NCBI RefSeq assembly: GCF_030362815.1
Contig: NZ_JAUCGR010000003.1
Location: 124,001-188,000, forward strand
Reading direction: 5' to 3'
Length of the DNA stretch: 64,000 bases
Origin: Cellulomonas edaphi
GTDB taxonomy: Bacteria; Actinomycetota; Actinomycetes; Actinomycetales; Cellulomonadaceae
Below, one piece after another: positions 7,592 to 16,517 of this stretch; within the stretch, counting starts at the first letter, position 1, and each line of letters begins with the position of its first letter. A program made the translations under genes and the position numbers. The notes beneath the pieces were generated by a model. It did no database searches. It was not told where the DNA came from and saw nothing but the letters and a program-made list of their open reading frames with translations.

Positions 7592-10500
7592 GTGCTCGAT
7601 CGCTTCTCCGCCCCGGCCCGGTCCTGGTTCGCCGGTGCGTTCGCGCAACCCACGGCCGCCCAGGAGGGCGCCTGGGACGCCGTCAGCAGCGGCGAGCACG
7701 CCCTCGTCGTCGCCCCCACGGGTTCCGGCAAGACGCTCGCGGCGTTCCTGTGGGCCCTCGACGGCCTGCTGACCGGCCCCGTGCCGGCCGACCCGCTCGA
7801 GCGATGCCGCGTGCTGTACGTCTCGCCGCTCAAGGCGCTCGCCACCGACGTCGAGCGCAACCTGCGTTCGCCCCTGGTCGGCATCGCTCAGGCGGCCACC
7901 CGCCTGGGCACCGAGCTGCCTGACGTCAGCGTCGGCATCCGCACCGGCGACACGCCACCGGCCGAGCGCCGCGCTTTCGGTGTCCGTCCGCCGGACATCC
8001 TCATCACGACGCCCGAGTCGCTCTACCTCGTGCTCACGTCGGGTGCGCGGGCCGGCCTCGCGGGCGTGCGCACGGTCATCATCGACGAGATCCACGCGGT
8101 CGCGGGCACCAAGCGCGGCGCGCACCTGTCGCTGTCTCTCGAGCGGCTCGACGCCCTGCTCGACCACCCCGACGGGCCGGGCCCCGCCCAGCGCATCGGC
8201 CTGTCGGCCACGGTCCGGCCGGTCGAGGCGGTCGCCGAGTTCCTGGCGGGCACGCGTGCGCCCGCCGACCGTGGTCGGCCCGTGCGCGTGGTGCAGCCGC
8301 CGGCGGACAAGCGCATCGAGGTCGAGGTCGTCGTCCCGGTGCCCGACCTCACCGAGCTGGGCGGCAGCACGACGACGGAGACCGCGGACCCGAGCGGGGA
8401 CGCCGCGGGCACGTTCGTGCGACCGTCGGTGTGGCCGCACGTCGAGGAGCGCGTGGTGGACCTCGTCGCCGACCACCGCTCCACCCTGGTGTTCACCAAC
8501 TCCCGCCGTGGCGCGGAACGCCTGACGTCGCGCATCAACGAGGTGTGGGCGCAGCGCCAGGGCATCGACGTGCCGGACCCAGGAGAGCTGCAGGCGGCGG
8601 CCGTGCCCGCCCAGTCGGGGACGGCCGTGGGCATCGACACCCGCGAGGCGGCCACGATCCTGGCCCGTGCGCACCACGGGTCCATGAGTCGCGCGGAGCG
8701 GACGCGCACCGAGTCCGAGCTCAAGGCCGGGCAGCTGCCGGCGGTGGTCGCGACGAGCTCGCTCGAGCTCGGCATCGACATGGGTGCGGTGGACCTCGTC
8801 GTGCAGGTGGGTGCGCCACCTTCGGTGGCCTCGGGCCTGCAGCGCATCGGCCGCGCCGGGCACCAGGTGGGCGCGATCTCGCGCGGCGTCATGTTCCCCA
8901 CGTTCCGCGGCGAGCTCGTGCCGGCGGCGGTCACGGCGCAGCGCATGCGCAGCGGCGCGCTCGAGGCGCTCGCCGTGCCGCAGAACGCTCTGGACGTGCT
9001 GGCCCAGCAGGTGGTCGCCATGGTGGCGGTCGAGGACTGGACGGTCGACGAGCTCTCGGCGGTGGTGCGCCGCGCGGCCGGCTTCGCGCGCCTCGGCGAC
9101 GCGACGTTGCGGGCGGTGCTCGACATGCTCGCCGGCCGCTATCCCAGCGAGGACTTCGCCGAGCTGCGGCCACGCATCGTCTGGGACCGCGTGACCGACG
9201 TGCTCACCGCCAGGCCGGGCGCGCTCCGGCTCGCGGTGACCAGCGGGGGCACCATCCCGGATCGCGGGCTCTACCCGGTGTTCCTGGCGAGCGGCGCCAG
9301 CACCAGCGACGTCCCCGTCGACGCCGAGACGACGGGCGGTCGCGTGCGCGGCGGCAAGCGGGTCGGCGAGCTCGACGAGGAGATGGTGTACGAGTCGCGC
9401 GCGGGCGACACGTTCACGCTGGGCTCGAGCACGTGGCGCATCGAGGAGATCACGCCCGACCGGGTGCTCGTGACGCCCGCACCGGGCGTCCCGGGGCGGC
9501 TGCCGTTCTGGAAGGGCGACTCCCCCGGCCGGCCCGCCGAGCTGGGCCGCGCGATCGGCGGCTGGGTGCGCGCCGTGTCCGGGCTGCCCGCGGCGGAGGC
9601 ACGCGCGGAGGTCGAGGCGGCGGGGCTCGACCCGTGGGCGGCCGACAACCTGCTCACGTACGTGGCGGAGCAGCGCGAGGCCACGGGTGACGTCCCGTCG
9701 GACACGACGCTCGTGCTCGAGCGGTTTCGCGACGAGCTGGGCGACTGGCGCATCGTGCTGCACTCGCCGTACGGGGCTCGCGTGCACGCACCCTGGGCGA
9801 TCGTGATCGGCGCACGGCTGCGTGAGCGGTACGGCGTGGACGCGGCGGCGATGCACTCGGACGACGGCATCGTCCTGCGGCTGCCCGACGTGCTCGACAC
9901 CGCCACCGGCTGGACCGACGAGCCCGTCGCGGGGCCCGACGACGGGCCGGCCATCGGCCTGGCGGACCTGCTCATCGAGCCCGACGAGGTGATCGACGCC
10001 GTCCGCTCGGAGCTCGGCTCGTCGGTCATGTTCGGCGCTCGGTTCCGGGAGGCCGCGAGCCGCGCGCTCCTGCTGCCGCGTCGACGGCCCGACCGCCGTC
10101 AGCCGCTGTGGCAGCAGCGCCAGCGCTCGGCGCAGCTGCTGTCCGTCGCCGCCCAGTACCCGGAGTTCCCCATCCTGCTCGAGGCCGTGCGCGAGTGCCT
10201 CCAGGACGACTTCGACACGACGGCGCTCGCCGACCTCATGCGCGACGTCGGCGCGGGGCGCATCCGCGTCGTCGAGGTCACCACGCGGCAGCCCTCGCCC
10301 TTCGCCCAGACGCTGCTGTTCGGCTACACGGCGCAGTTCCTCTACGACGGCGACGCGCCGCTCGCCGAGCGCCGCGCCGCCGCCCTCTCGCTGGACCCGA
10401 CGCTCCTGGCCGAGCTGCTGGGCCAGGGTGGCGAGTCCCAGCTGGCCGACCTGCTGGACCCGGACCAGGTGCTGCTCACGGAGGCGGAGCTCAGCGGGCG

Positions 10501-12532
10501 GGCACCCGACCGCCAGGCGGGCACGCTCGAGCAGCTGGCCGACGCGGTGCGCCGCCACGGTCCGCTCACCGCGGACGAGCTCGCCGAGCGCGTGCAGCCC
10601 GCGGTGCGGGACCAGGTGCCCGCGTGGCTGGACGAGCTCGCCGCCACCCGGCGGGTCATCAGCGTCCGGCTGGGCGGGGTGCAGCCGGGCCGCGAGGCGC
10701 AGTGGGCGGCGATCGAGGACGCCGGGCGCCTGCGCGACGCGCTCGGTGTCGCGTTGCCGGTCGGTGTGCCCGAGGTGTTCACCGAGGTCGTCCCCGACCC
10801 CGTGGCGGACCTCCTGCGCCGGTTCGCGCGCACGCACGGGCCGTTCACCGCCTCGGCGGCCGCCGCCCGCTTCGGCTGGGGCGTCGCGGTCGTGACCGAC
10901 GCGCTGCGCAGGCTCGAGCGGACGGGCGTGCTGGTGCAGGGCCGGCTGCGACCCGACGTCCTCGGCGGCACGGGCGACGAGTTCTGCGACGCGGACGTGC
11001 TGCGGACGCTGCGCCGACGTTCTCTCGCCGCGCTGCGGGCCGAGGTCGAGCCCGTGGACCCCGCTGTGCTCGGCGTCTTCCTGCCGCGCTGGCAGGGGGT
11101 GCTGCCGGCCGGGTCGTCGTCGGCATCCACGTCCGGAGCATCCGGCTCGGCGACGGGTGCGTTGCGCGGCGTGGACGGCGTGGCGCGGGTCATCGAGCAG
11201 CTCGCCGGGTGCGTGCTCCCGGCCTCGGCCCTCGAGACGCACGTGCTCCCTGCACGCGTCCCCGACTACTCCCCCGCCATGCTCGACGAGCTCACGGCGG
11301 CCGGCGAGGTGCTCTGGGCCGGCCACGGCTCCCTGGCCGGGCACGACGGCCTGGTGTCGCTGCATCCCGCCTCGGTCGCCGACCTCACGCTGCCGCCCGT
11401 CGCGGCGCCCGACCCCGACGGGCCCACGTCCACCGCGCTCCACGGCGCGGTGCTCGCGGCGCTCGACGGGGGCGGCGCTTGGTTCGTCGGCCCGCTCACC
11501 GAACGTGTGCGCGCCCTGCTCGCCGACGCGGGCGCCGGGCGGGACCACGCCGCCGATCCCGCCGATCCGGCGGCGACGCCGGTCGGTCAGGGCGACGTCG
11601 TCACGGCCCTCTGGGACCTCGTCTGGGCCGGGCAGGTCAGCAACGACAGCCTCGCGCCGCTGCGCGCCTGGCTGGGGTCGGGGTCGACCGCCCACCGCAC
11701 GCGCGCCCCCTCACCCCGCGCCCGTGCCCTGCGCCCGAGGCTCGGTCTGCGTGCGAGCGTGCGCGTCGCCGGGGCGGCGGCCCCCGCCACGGGCGGGACG
11801 GGTGCCGCGGCCGGCCGCTGGTCGCTGCTGCCCGGACGCGAGCTCGATCCCACCGTCCGTGCGCACGCCCTCGCCGCGCAGCTGCTCGACCGGCACGGCG
11901 TGCTGACGCGAGCCGTGGCGCCGTCCGAGGGGCTCGGCGGCCGGTTCGGCGACGTGTACCGGGTGCTCGCCGCGCTCGAGCAGGGGGGTCAGGTGCGCCG
12001 CGGGTACTTCGTGGAGCGGCTCGGGGGCTCTCAGTTCGCGCTGCCCGGTGCCGTCGACCGGCTCCGGGTGGACGCGCAGGTGGTCCAGGCGGCCGCGGAC
12101 CGGGAGGCCGACGGCCGCACGGGCGCGACGGCGCACGTGGTCGTCCTGGCCGCCACCGACCCGGCCAACCCGTACGGCGCCGCCCTGGCATGGCCCGACC
12201 CGCCCCGCGAGCGCGCGGTCGAGACCGCGCGACACCGGCCGGGGCGCAAGGCGGGCTCGCTCGTGGTGCTCGTCGACGGCCGGCTCGCGCTCTACCTGGA
12301 GCGCGGCGGTCGGACCGCGCTGTCCTTCACGGACGACGCGCACGCGCTCGATGCCGCGGCCGAGGCGCTCGCCTCGACGGTCCGCACGCGGCGCACGGGG
12401 CGGCTGACGATCCAGCGCATCGACGGCGCCGAGGTGCTGGCCGGTGGCGCGCTGCACGGTCCGGTGGGTCGAGCGCTGGTCACCGCCGGCTTCTCGGCGA
12501 CGCCCCGCGGCCTGCGCATGGGAGGCGGCTGA
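7592..12532 (+). CDS. lhr: Lhr-type ATP-dependent DNA helicase
   Basis: Large superfamily 2 helicase (Lhr, 'large helicase-related') that unwinds with 3'-5' polarity; involved in DNA repair. With GTG at 7592 it has 1,646 residues; GTG at 7589 is an equal possibility. Motifs: I PTGSGKT near residue 43, II DEIH near 166, III LSAT near 207, and VI QRIGRAGH near 416. The winged-helix domain and the long C-terminal Lhr-specific part follow. It is the usual full length for actinobacterial Lhr. It is immediately followed by the DNA glycosylase gene with no spacing, which fits a repair operon. Confidence 0.93.
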   Translation: MLDRFSAPARSWFAGAFAQPTAAQEGAWDAVSSGEHALVVAPTGSGKTLAAFLWALDGLLTGPVPADPLERCRVLYVSPLKALATDVERNLRSPLVGIAQAATRLGTELPDVSVGIRTGDTPPAERRAFGVRPPDILITTPESLYLVLTSGARAGLAGVRTVIIDEIHAVAGTKRGAHLSLSLERLDALLDHPDGPGPAQRIGLSATVRPVEAVAEFLAGTRAPADRGRPVRVVQPPADKRIEVEVVVPVPDLTELGGSTTTETADPSGDAAGTFVRPSVWPHVEERVVDLVADHRSTLVFTNSRRGAERLTSRINEVWAQRQGIDVPDPGELQAAAVPAQSGTAVGIDTREAATILARAHHGSMSRAERTRTESELKAGQLPAVVATSSLELGIDMGAVDLVVQVGAPPSVASGLQRIGRAGHQVGAISRGVMFPTFRGELVPAAVTAQRMRSGALEALAVPQNALDVLAQQVVAMVAVEDWTVDELSAVVRRAAGFARLGDATLRAVLDMLAGRYPSEDFAELRPRIVWDRVTDVLTARPGALRLAVTSGGTIPDRGLYPVFLASGASTSDVPVDAETTGGRVRGGKRVGELDEEMVYESRAGDTFTLGSSTWRIEEITPDRVLVTPAPGVPGRLPFWKGDSPGRPAELGRAIGGWVRAVSGLPAAEARAEVEAAGLDPWAADNLLTYVAEQREATGDVPSDTTLVLERFRDELGDWRIVLHSPYGARVHAPWAIVIGARLRERYGVDAAAMHSDDGIVLRLPDVLDTATGWTDEPVAGPDDGPAIGLADLLIEPDEVIDAVRSELGSSVMFGARFREAASRALLLPRRRPDRRQPLWQQRQRSAQLLSVAAQYPEFPILLEAVRECLQDDFDTTALADLMRDVGAGRIRVVEVTTRQPSPFAQTLLFGYTAQFLYDGDAPLAERRAAALSLDPTLLAELLGQGGESQLADLLDPDQVLLTEAELSGRAPDRQAGTLEQLADAVRRHGPLTADELAERVQPAVRDQVPAWLDELAATRRVISVRLGGVQPGREAQWAAIEDAGRLRDALGVALPVGVPEVFTEVVPDPVADLLRRFARTHGPFTASAAAARFGWGVAVVTDALRRLERTGVLVQGRLRPDVLGGTGDEFCDADVLRTLRRRSLAALRAEVEPVDPAVLGVFLPRWQGVLPAGSSSASTSGASGSATGALRGVDGVARVIEQLAGCVLPASALETHVLPARVPDYSPAMLDELTAAGEVLWAGHGSLAGHDGLVSLHPASVADLTLPPVAAPDPDGPTSTALHGAVLAALDGGGAWFVGPLTERVRALLADAGAGRDHAADPADPAATPVGQGDVVTALWDLVWAGQVSNDSLAPLRAWLGSGSTAHRTRAPSPRARALRPRLGLRASVRVAGAAAPATGGTGAAAGRWSLLPGRELDPTVRAHALAAQLLDRHGVLTRAVAPSEGLGGRFGDVYRVLAALEQGGQVRRGYFVERLGGSQFALPGAVDRLRVDAQVVQAAADREADGRTGATAHVVVLAATDPANPYGAALAWPDPPRERAVETARHRPGRKAGSLVVLVDGRLALYLERGGRTALSFTDDAHALDAAAEALASTVRTRRTGRLTIQRIDGAEVLAGGALHGPVGRALVTAGFSATPRGLRMGGG

Positions 12533-13330
12533 GTGCCCGAGGGGGACGTCCTGCGCCGGACCGCGACGCGCCTCGACCAGGCGTTGGCGGGCCAGCAGCT
12601 GACGCGCGCCGAGCTGCGGTGGCCATCGGTGGCCACGGTCGACCTGGTGGGCGCGCGGGTGCTCGGCACCGAGCCGTACGGCAAGCACCTGATGACCCGG
12701 TTCGACGACGGCCGCACGCTCCACACCCACCTGCGGATGGACGGCACCTGGCGCACGCTGCGCACGGGAAGCCCGCAGGCGGCTGCCCGCGCGCCCGACA
12801 TCCGCGCCGTCCTGGGCACCCCGCAGTGGACGGCCGTCGGACGCCTCCTGGGCATGGTGGACGTCGTGCAGACGAGCGACGAGCACACGCTCATCGGCCA
12901 TCTCGGCCCGGACATCCTGGCGAGCAGCGTCGACGTCGACGAGCTGCTGCGCCGGTGGGCGGGCGCGGGACCGCGTCCCGTCGCCGAGGTGCTGCTGGAC
13001 CAGCGGGTCGTCGCGGGAATCGGCACGGTCTTCATGGCCGAGTCCCTGTTCGCGGAGCAGATCTGGCCGTGGACGGCCGCGGACGAGGTCGCCGACCCTG
13101 CCCGTCTGCTGCTGGTCGCGCGCAAGCAGATGCGGCGTTCGGTGCTCGCCGACGAGCGACCCGAACGCGTGCACGGACGCCTGCACCGGCCGTGCCGTCG
13201 CTGCGGCACCGCCATCGCGGTGGGGCAGGCGAACGAGCCGCCCTACGAGCGGCCCGTCTTCTACTGCCCCCGCTGCCAGCCGCCGGGGGCGACGGGGATG
13301 GCGGCGGGGGCGAGCGCGGAGGCCCGCTGA
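12533..13330 (+). CDS. nei: Fpg/Nei family DNA glycosylase (endonuclease VIII-like)
   Basis: Bifunctional glycosylase/AP lyase excising oxidised bases. The GTG start directly abuts the lhr stop. After Met removal the catalytic Pro-Glu pair is formed by residues 2-3 (PEGD), and the conserved Lys is in EPYGKHL at residue 51. A H2TH region (PVAEVLLDQRVVAGIGTVF) follows, and a C-terminal zinc finger CRRC...CPRC occupies about residues 221-249. The sequence resembles actinobacterial Nei2 more than Fpg (MutM). Length 265 is normal. Co-transcription with lhr is implied by the contact, as seen in other actinobacteria. Confidence 0.92.
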   Translation: MPEGDVLRRTATRLDQALAGQQLTRAELRWPSVATVDLVGARVLGTEPYGKHLMTRFDDGRTLHTHLRMDGTWRTLRTGSPQAAARAPDIRAVLGTPQWTAVGRLLGMVDVVQTSDEHTLIGHLGPDILASSVDVDELLRRWAGAGPRPVAEVLLDQRVVAGIGTVFMAESLFAEQIWPWTAADEVADPARLLLVARKQMRRSVLADERPERVHGRLHRPCRRCGTAIAVGQANEPPYERPVFYCPRCQPPGATGMAAGASAEAR

Positions 13331-13375
13331 GGGCACACGTCGCCGCTGAGGCACCACATCGCTGTGAAGCGCCTC

Positions 13376-13460
13376 GCACCCGTTCGCGTGCAGCCACGCG
13401 GCCCCGCACCCGTCCGCGTGCAGCCACGCGGCCCAGCACCCGTCCGCGTGCAGTCATGCA
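13376..13460. repeat. 30-base tandem repeat with internal hairpins
   Basis: Nearly three head-to-tail copies of a 30-base unit begin at 13376, 13406 and 13436 (the last incomplete). Copies one and two differ at two positions. Each contains the inverted repeat CGCGTG-cagc-CACGCG (13385-13400 and 13415-13430); in the third copy the right arm has decayed to CATGCA. The array lies between the convergent nei and clgR genes, so a role as a bidirectional terminator is possible. No spacers separate the copies, so it is not CRISPR. Confidence 0.85.
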
Positions 13461-13523
13461 GCAGACGACGACGAGCCGCAGACCCCATGGTCCACGGCCC
13501 GTCGTCAGTCCGACTCAGATGTG

Positions 13524-13865
13524 TCAGCCGATCGGTGCCAGCTCCGCTCGGGTGCGCGCCCACCCAGCGTCCGCGCCGCCCTCGAGCGACGCCGCCAGGT
13601 CGATCGGCACGGTGTCCGGGATGAGCAGACCCTCGGTGACGGCGACCCGGTCGCTGACCTCGCGCAGGACGAGCGACATCGGGACGTCGAGCGCCTCGCA
13701 GATGCTGTGCAGCAGCTCCGAGGACGCCTCCTTCTGACCGCGCTCCACCTCGCTCAGGTAGCCGAGCGAGACCCGTGCGGCCGACGAGACCTCACGAAGG
13801 GTCCGCCCTTGACGCTGCCGCGCGTCCCGCAGCACGTCGCCGATCTCTCGTCGCAGTACGACCAT
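13524..13865 (-). CDS. clgR: ClgR-like XRE family transcriptional regulator
   Basis: A 113-residue Cro/C1-type regulator. The helix-turn-helix at about residues 8-62 contains [20 protein letters not shown] and [13 protein letters not shown], the signature of ClgR, which activates clp protease and other stress genes in actinobacteria. The start ATG at 13865 is preceded by GAGGGGGAG at suitable spacing; longer in-frame forms to 14039 lack this. It follows pgsA and cinA in the same direction, the usual actinobacterial order. I could not identify a convincing ClgR operator in front of it. Confidence 0.9.
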   Translation of the reverse strand: MVVLRREIGDVLRDARQRQGRTLREVSSAARVSLGYLSEVERGQKEASSELLHSICEALDVPMSLVLREVSDRVAVTEGLLIPDTVPIDLAASLEGGADAGWARTRAELAPIG

Positions 13866-14047
13866 CGGGGCTCCCCCTCTCGCGTCTGTCCGGTTTACCA
13901 CAGTCATGCCACCGTACCGTGCCCCACCCACACGAAGGTCGGTGCGACGCGACGGCGGTCCAGTGTTGATCACGGTCCTTGCAACGACGAGCCTGGTCAT
14001 CGTGTTCCCGGCGGCCGGACGTCGCGTGGGATTTCTCACCCCCTGGG

Positions 14048-14521
14048 CTAGGCCGTCCGGGTGACCTGCACGAGCGCGAGCTCCAGCACGGCGTCGACCG
14101 CCGCTTCCCGGACCTCGTCGCGGTCGCCTCCGAGCGCCAGCTCGCGCACGTCGTCGGTCGCAGGCCCCGAGACGGCCACGAACACCGTGCCCGCCTCACG
14201 CCCGTCGGCCGGTCCGGGACCGGCCACCCCTGTCGTCGCGAGACCGACGTGGGCGCCGAGCCGCGACCGTGCGCCGCGGGCCATGGCGAGGGCGACGTCG
14301 GCGTCCACCGGCCCGCGCTCTGCCAGCAGGCGGGCGTCGACCCCGAGGACCGACGCCTTCAGGTCGGTGGCGTACGCGACGACCGCCCCGCGGACCACGT
14401 CGGACGCCCCGGGCACGGCCACCAGCCGGGCGCACACCAGCCCACCCGTGAGCGACTCCGCGGTCGCGAGCGTGAGCCCTGCCGACCGCAGCACCTCCAG
14501 CACGCGGGGCGCGACGTCCAC
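14048..14521 (-). CDS. CinA C-terminal family nicotinamide-nucleotide amidohydrolase
   Basis: A 157-residue stand-alone CinA C-terminal (PncC-type) domain that deamidates nicotinamide mononucleotide in pyridine nucleotide salvage. Family features are the opening [13 protein letters not shown] and the later [20 protein letters not shown]. The GTG start lies one base after the pgsA stop, so translation is coupled. clgR follows after a gap of about 180 bases, in which its promoter could lie. Confidence 0.9.
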   Translation of the reverse strand: MDVAPRVLEVLRSAGLTLATAESLTGGLVCARLVAVPGASDVVRGAVVAYATDLKASVLGVDARLLAERGPVDADVALAMARGARSRLGAHVGLATTGVAGPGPADGREAGTVFVAVSGPATDDVRELALGGDRDEVREAAVDAVLELALVQVTRTA

Positions 14522-14522
14522 G

Positions 14523-15110
14523 TCAGGCCGCCGGTGGGGCGGCGTTGGCCCGGATGCGCGTCGCGAGCCGGACGTAGTCGAGCCCGGTCACCACGGTCAC
14601 GACGACCGCGGCGCCCATCGTCACGGCGGCCACCACGGACAGCCAGTCCGGCATCGCATCGAGCGGCAGCAAGTAGAGGCCGATCGCCACGGACTGCAGC
14701 ACGGTCTTGACCTTGCCGCCGCGCGACGCGGGCAGCACCACATACCGGAGCAGGAAGAAGCGCATCACCGTGATGCCCAGCTCGCGGACGAGGATGACGA
14801 CGGTCACCCACCACGGGAGGTCGTCGAGCGCGGACAGGAGCACCAGCGCGGTGCCCATGAGCAGCTTGTCGGCGATCGGGTCGAGGAGCTTGCCGAGGTC
14901 GGTGATCTGGTCGTTGCGGCGGGCCATCCACCCGTCGACGCGGTCCGTCACGGCGGCGAGGACGAACAGGCCCGTCGCGACCAGGCGGCCCGTGGTGCTG
15001 TGCCCGCCGTCCGCGAGGAGCGCCCATGCGAAGAACGGCACGAGCGCGATCCGCAGCATCGTGAGCAGGTTCGCCGCGTTCCAGTTCGAGACGCGTGCCG
15101 TCGCCGTCAC
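14523..15110 (-). CDS. pgsA: CDP-diacylglycerol-glycerol-3-phosphate 3-phosphatidyltransferase
   Basis: Integral membrane enzyme making phosphatidylglycerophosphate from CDP-diacylglycerol and glycerol-3-phosphate. The complete CDP-alcohol phosphotransferase signature DG-x2-AR-x8-G-x3-D-x3-D is present in the stretch beginning DGWMARRND and ending LLDPIAD. The 195 residues contain several hydrophobic segments. Start is GTG at 15110. It leads the pgsA-cinA-clgR operon. In related genomes pgsA tends to follow ftsK closely; here capA and a GGDEF-EAL gene separate them. Confidence 0.93.
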   Translation of the reverse strand: MTATARVSNWNAANLLTMLRIALVPFFAWALLADGGHSTTGRLVATGLFVLAAVTDRVDGWMARRNDQITDLGKLLDPIADKLLMGTALVLLSALDDLPWWVTVVILVRELGITVMRFFLLRYVVLPASRGGKVKTVLQSVAIGLYLLPLDAMPDWLSVVAAVTMGAAVVVTVVTGLDYVRLATRIRANAAPPAA

Positions 15111-15143
15111 AGGGCAATCACCGGTCCATCACGCCAGACAGCC

Positions 15144-15149
15144 TAGAGT
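15144..15149 (+). promoter_or_regulatory. Possible -10 element of capA
   Basis: TAGAGT stands about 45 bases before the capA ATG in the short divergent gap between pgsA and capA. No clear -35 hexamer precedes it, so this is only a candidate. Confidence 0.3.
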
Positions 15150-15193
15150 CCCGGTGTGCGAACCCCGTCCACGGGCGCCCGCGGGAGCGCCTC

Positions 15194-16513
15194 ATGACCC
15201 GCCACGTCCGCGCGCACCGCCGCTCGCGCCTCGTGGCCCTCGTCGCGACCCTCGCGCTGGTCCTCGCGTGCGTCGGCGCCGTCGCCTTCGGCCTTTCCGA
15301 CGAGGCCGGGGACCCGTCGGTGCCGCCCGCCGCCGGGGTGCCGTCCGCGACGCCGGGCGCGACGGCGTCGGCGAGCCCCACGCCGACGCCCACCCCGACC
15401 GCCGACCCCGACGCGGAGTTCACGATCGTGGCCGCGGGCGACGTGCTGCCCCACCTGCCCGTCCTCAACTCGGCGAAGACCGGCGACGGCTACGACTTCG
15501 GCCCGCTGCTGGCGCCGCTGGACCCGTGGATCCAGCCCGCCGACCTGGCGATCTGCCACCTCGAGGTGCCGATCGCACCTCCGGGCAAGAAGCCCACGGG
15601 CTACCCGATTTTCGGCAGCCCGCCGCAGCTGGTCGACGCGCTCAAGGCTCAGGGCTGGGACGGCTGCTCGACGGCCTCCAACCACTCCGTCGACCGCGGC
15701 TTCGCGGGCGTCGAGGCGACCCTCGACACGCTGGACGCCGCGGGCATGGGCCATGCGGGCACGGCACGGTCGGCCCAGGAGCAGTCCCAGCCGCAGCTGT
15801 ACCGCCTGGAGCGCGCGGGCCAGACGATCACGGTCGCGCACATCGCCGCCGCGTACGGCACCAACGGCATGCCCGTGGACGCCGACAAGCCGTGGTCCAT
15901 CAACCTCATCGACGTTCCGGCGATGGTGGACCAGGCGAAGCAGGCCCGGCAGGACGGCGCCGACCTGGTCATCGCCAGCGTGCACTGCTGCGTCGAGTAC
16001 CAGACCGAGCCGACCGCGGAGCAGAAGGCGATCGACCAGGAGCTGGCGAACTCGGGCGAGATCGACCTCGTGATCGGGCACCACGCCCACGTGCCGCAGC
16101 CGGTCGCGAAGCTCGAGGGCGGCCCCCGGGGCGAGGGCATGTGGGTGGCCTACGGCCTGGGCAACTTCCTGTCCAACCAGGACGGCGAGTGCTGCGTCGA
16201 CAGCACGGACTCGGGGATCCTGCTCACGGCGCACGTGGTGAGTGCCGGTGCGTTCGACGCCGAGGGCAGGAGGGCAGGACCGGCGCACGTCACGGGCGTC
16301 GAGTGGACGCCCATCACCGTGGACCGCCGCAGCGGTCACGAGGTGCACGCGCTGCCGGACATCACGGGTGGCACGGACACGCTGAGCCCGGCGCAGGTCA
16401 AGGCCCGCACCGCGCGCGTCGCGACCGCCGCCGGGAACGAGGCTCCGAAGCGGACGACGCCGGTCACGTCGACCGGACCTCCTCCGACGGTCGTTCCTCG
16501 CAGCGCCGGCTGA
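15194..16513 (+). CDS. CapA family (PGA_cap) metallophosphatase-like protein
   Basis: A 439-residue exported protein of the CapA/PgsA poly-gamma-glutamate family, related to calcineurin-like phosphatases. The ATG at 15194 follows GGGAG. Residues 12-33 are hydrophobic and end in VLAC (Cys26), so it is either a lipoprotein or N-terminally anchored. A Thr/Pro/Ala-rich linker precedes the domain from about residue 75: FTIVAAGDVLP, AICHLEVPI, TASNHSVDRG and IGHHAHVPQP are the metal and active-site motifs. Without the other capsule genes nearby a role in polyglutamate synthesis is doubtful. It converges on the GGDEF-EAL gene with four bases between. Confidence 0.85.
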   Translation: MTRHVRAHRRSRLVALVATLALVLACVGAVAFGLSDEAGDPSVPPAAGVPSATPGATASASPTPTPTPTADPDAEFTIVAAGDVLPHLPVLNSAKTGDGYDFGPLLAPLDPWIQPADLAICHLEVPIAPPGKKPTGYPIFGSPPQLVDALKAQGWDGCSTASNHSVDRGFAGVEATLDTLDAAGMGHAGTARSAQEQSQPQLYRLERAGQTITVAHIAAAYGTNGMPVDADKPWSINLIDVPAMVDQAKQARQDGADLVIASVHCCVEYQTEPTAEQKAIDQELANSGEIDLVIGHHAHVPQPVAKLEGGPRGEGMWVAYGLGNFLSNQDGECCVDSTDSGILLTAHVVSAGAFDAEGRRAGPAHVTGVEWTPITVDRRSGHEVHALPDITGGTDTLSPAQVKARTARVATAAGNEAPKRTTPVTSTGPPPTVVPRSAG

Positions 16514-16517
16514 CCGC

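Noticed and set aside
7517-11695. Very long open frame on the minus strand opposite lhr
   Set aside because: It is antisense to the clear helicase gene, has Arg/His/Gln-rich low-complexity content and no motif. Only its last 77 codons (DUF3046) are real.
13376-13460. Possible CRISPR array (30-base repeats)
   Set aside because: Copies are directly adjacent with no spacers and no cas genes nearby.
13866-14047. ClgR autoregulation site ahead of clgR
   Set aside because: No convincing CGC-N5-GCG type inverted repeat could be defined in the gap.
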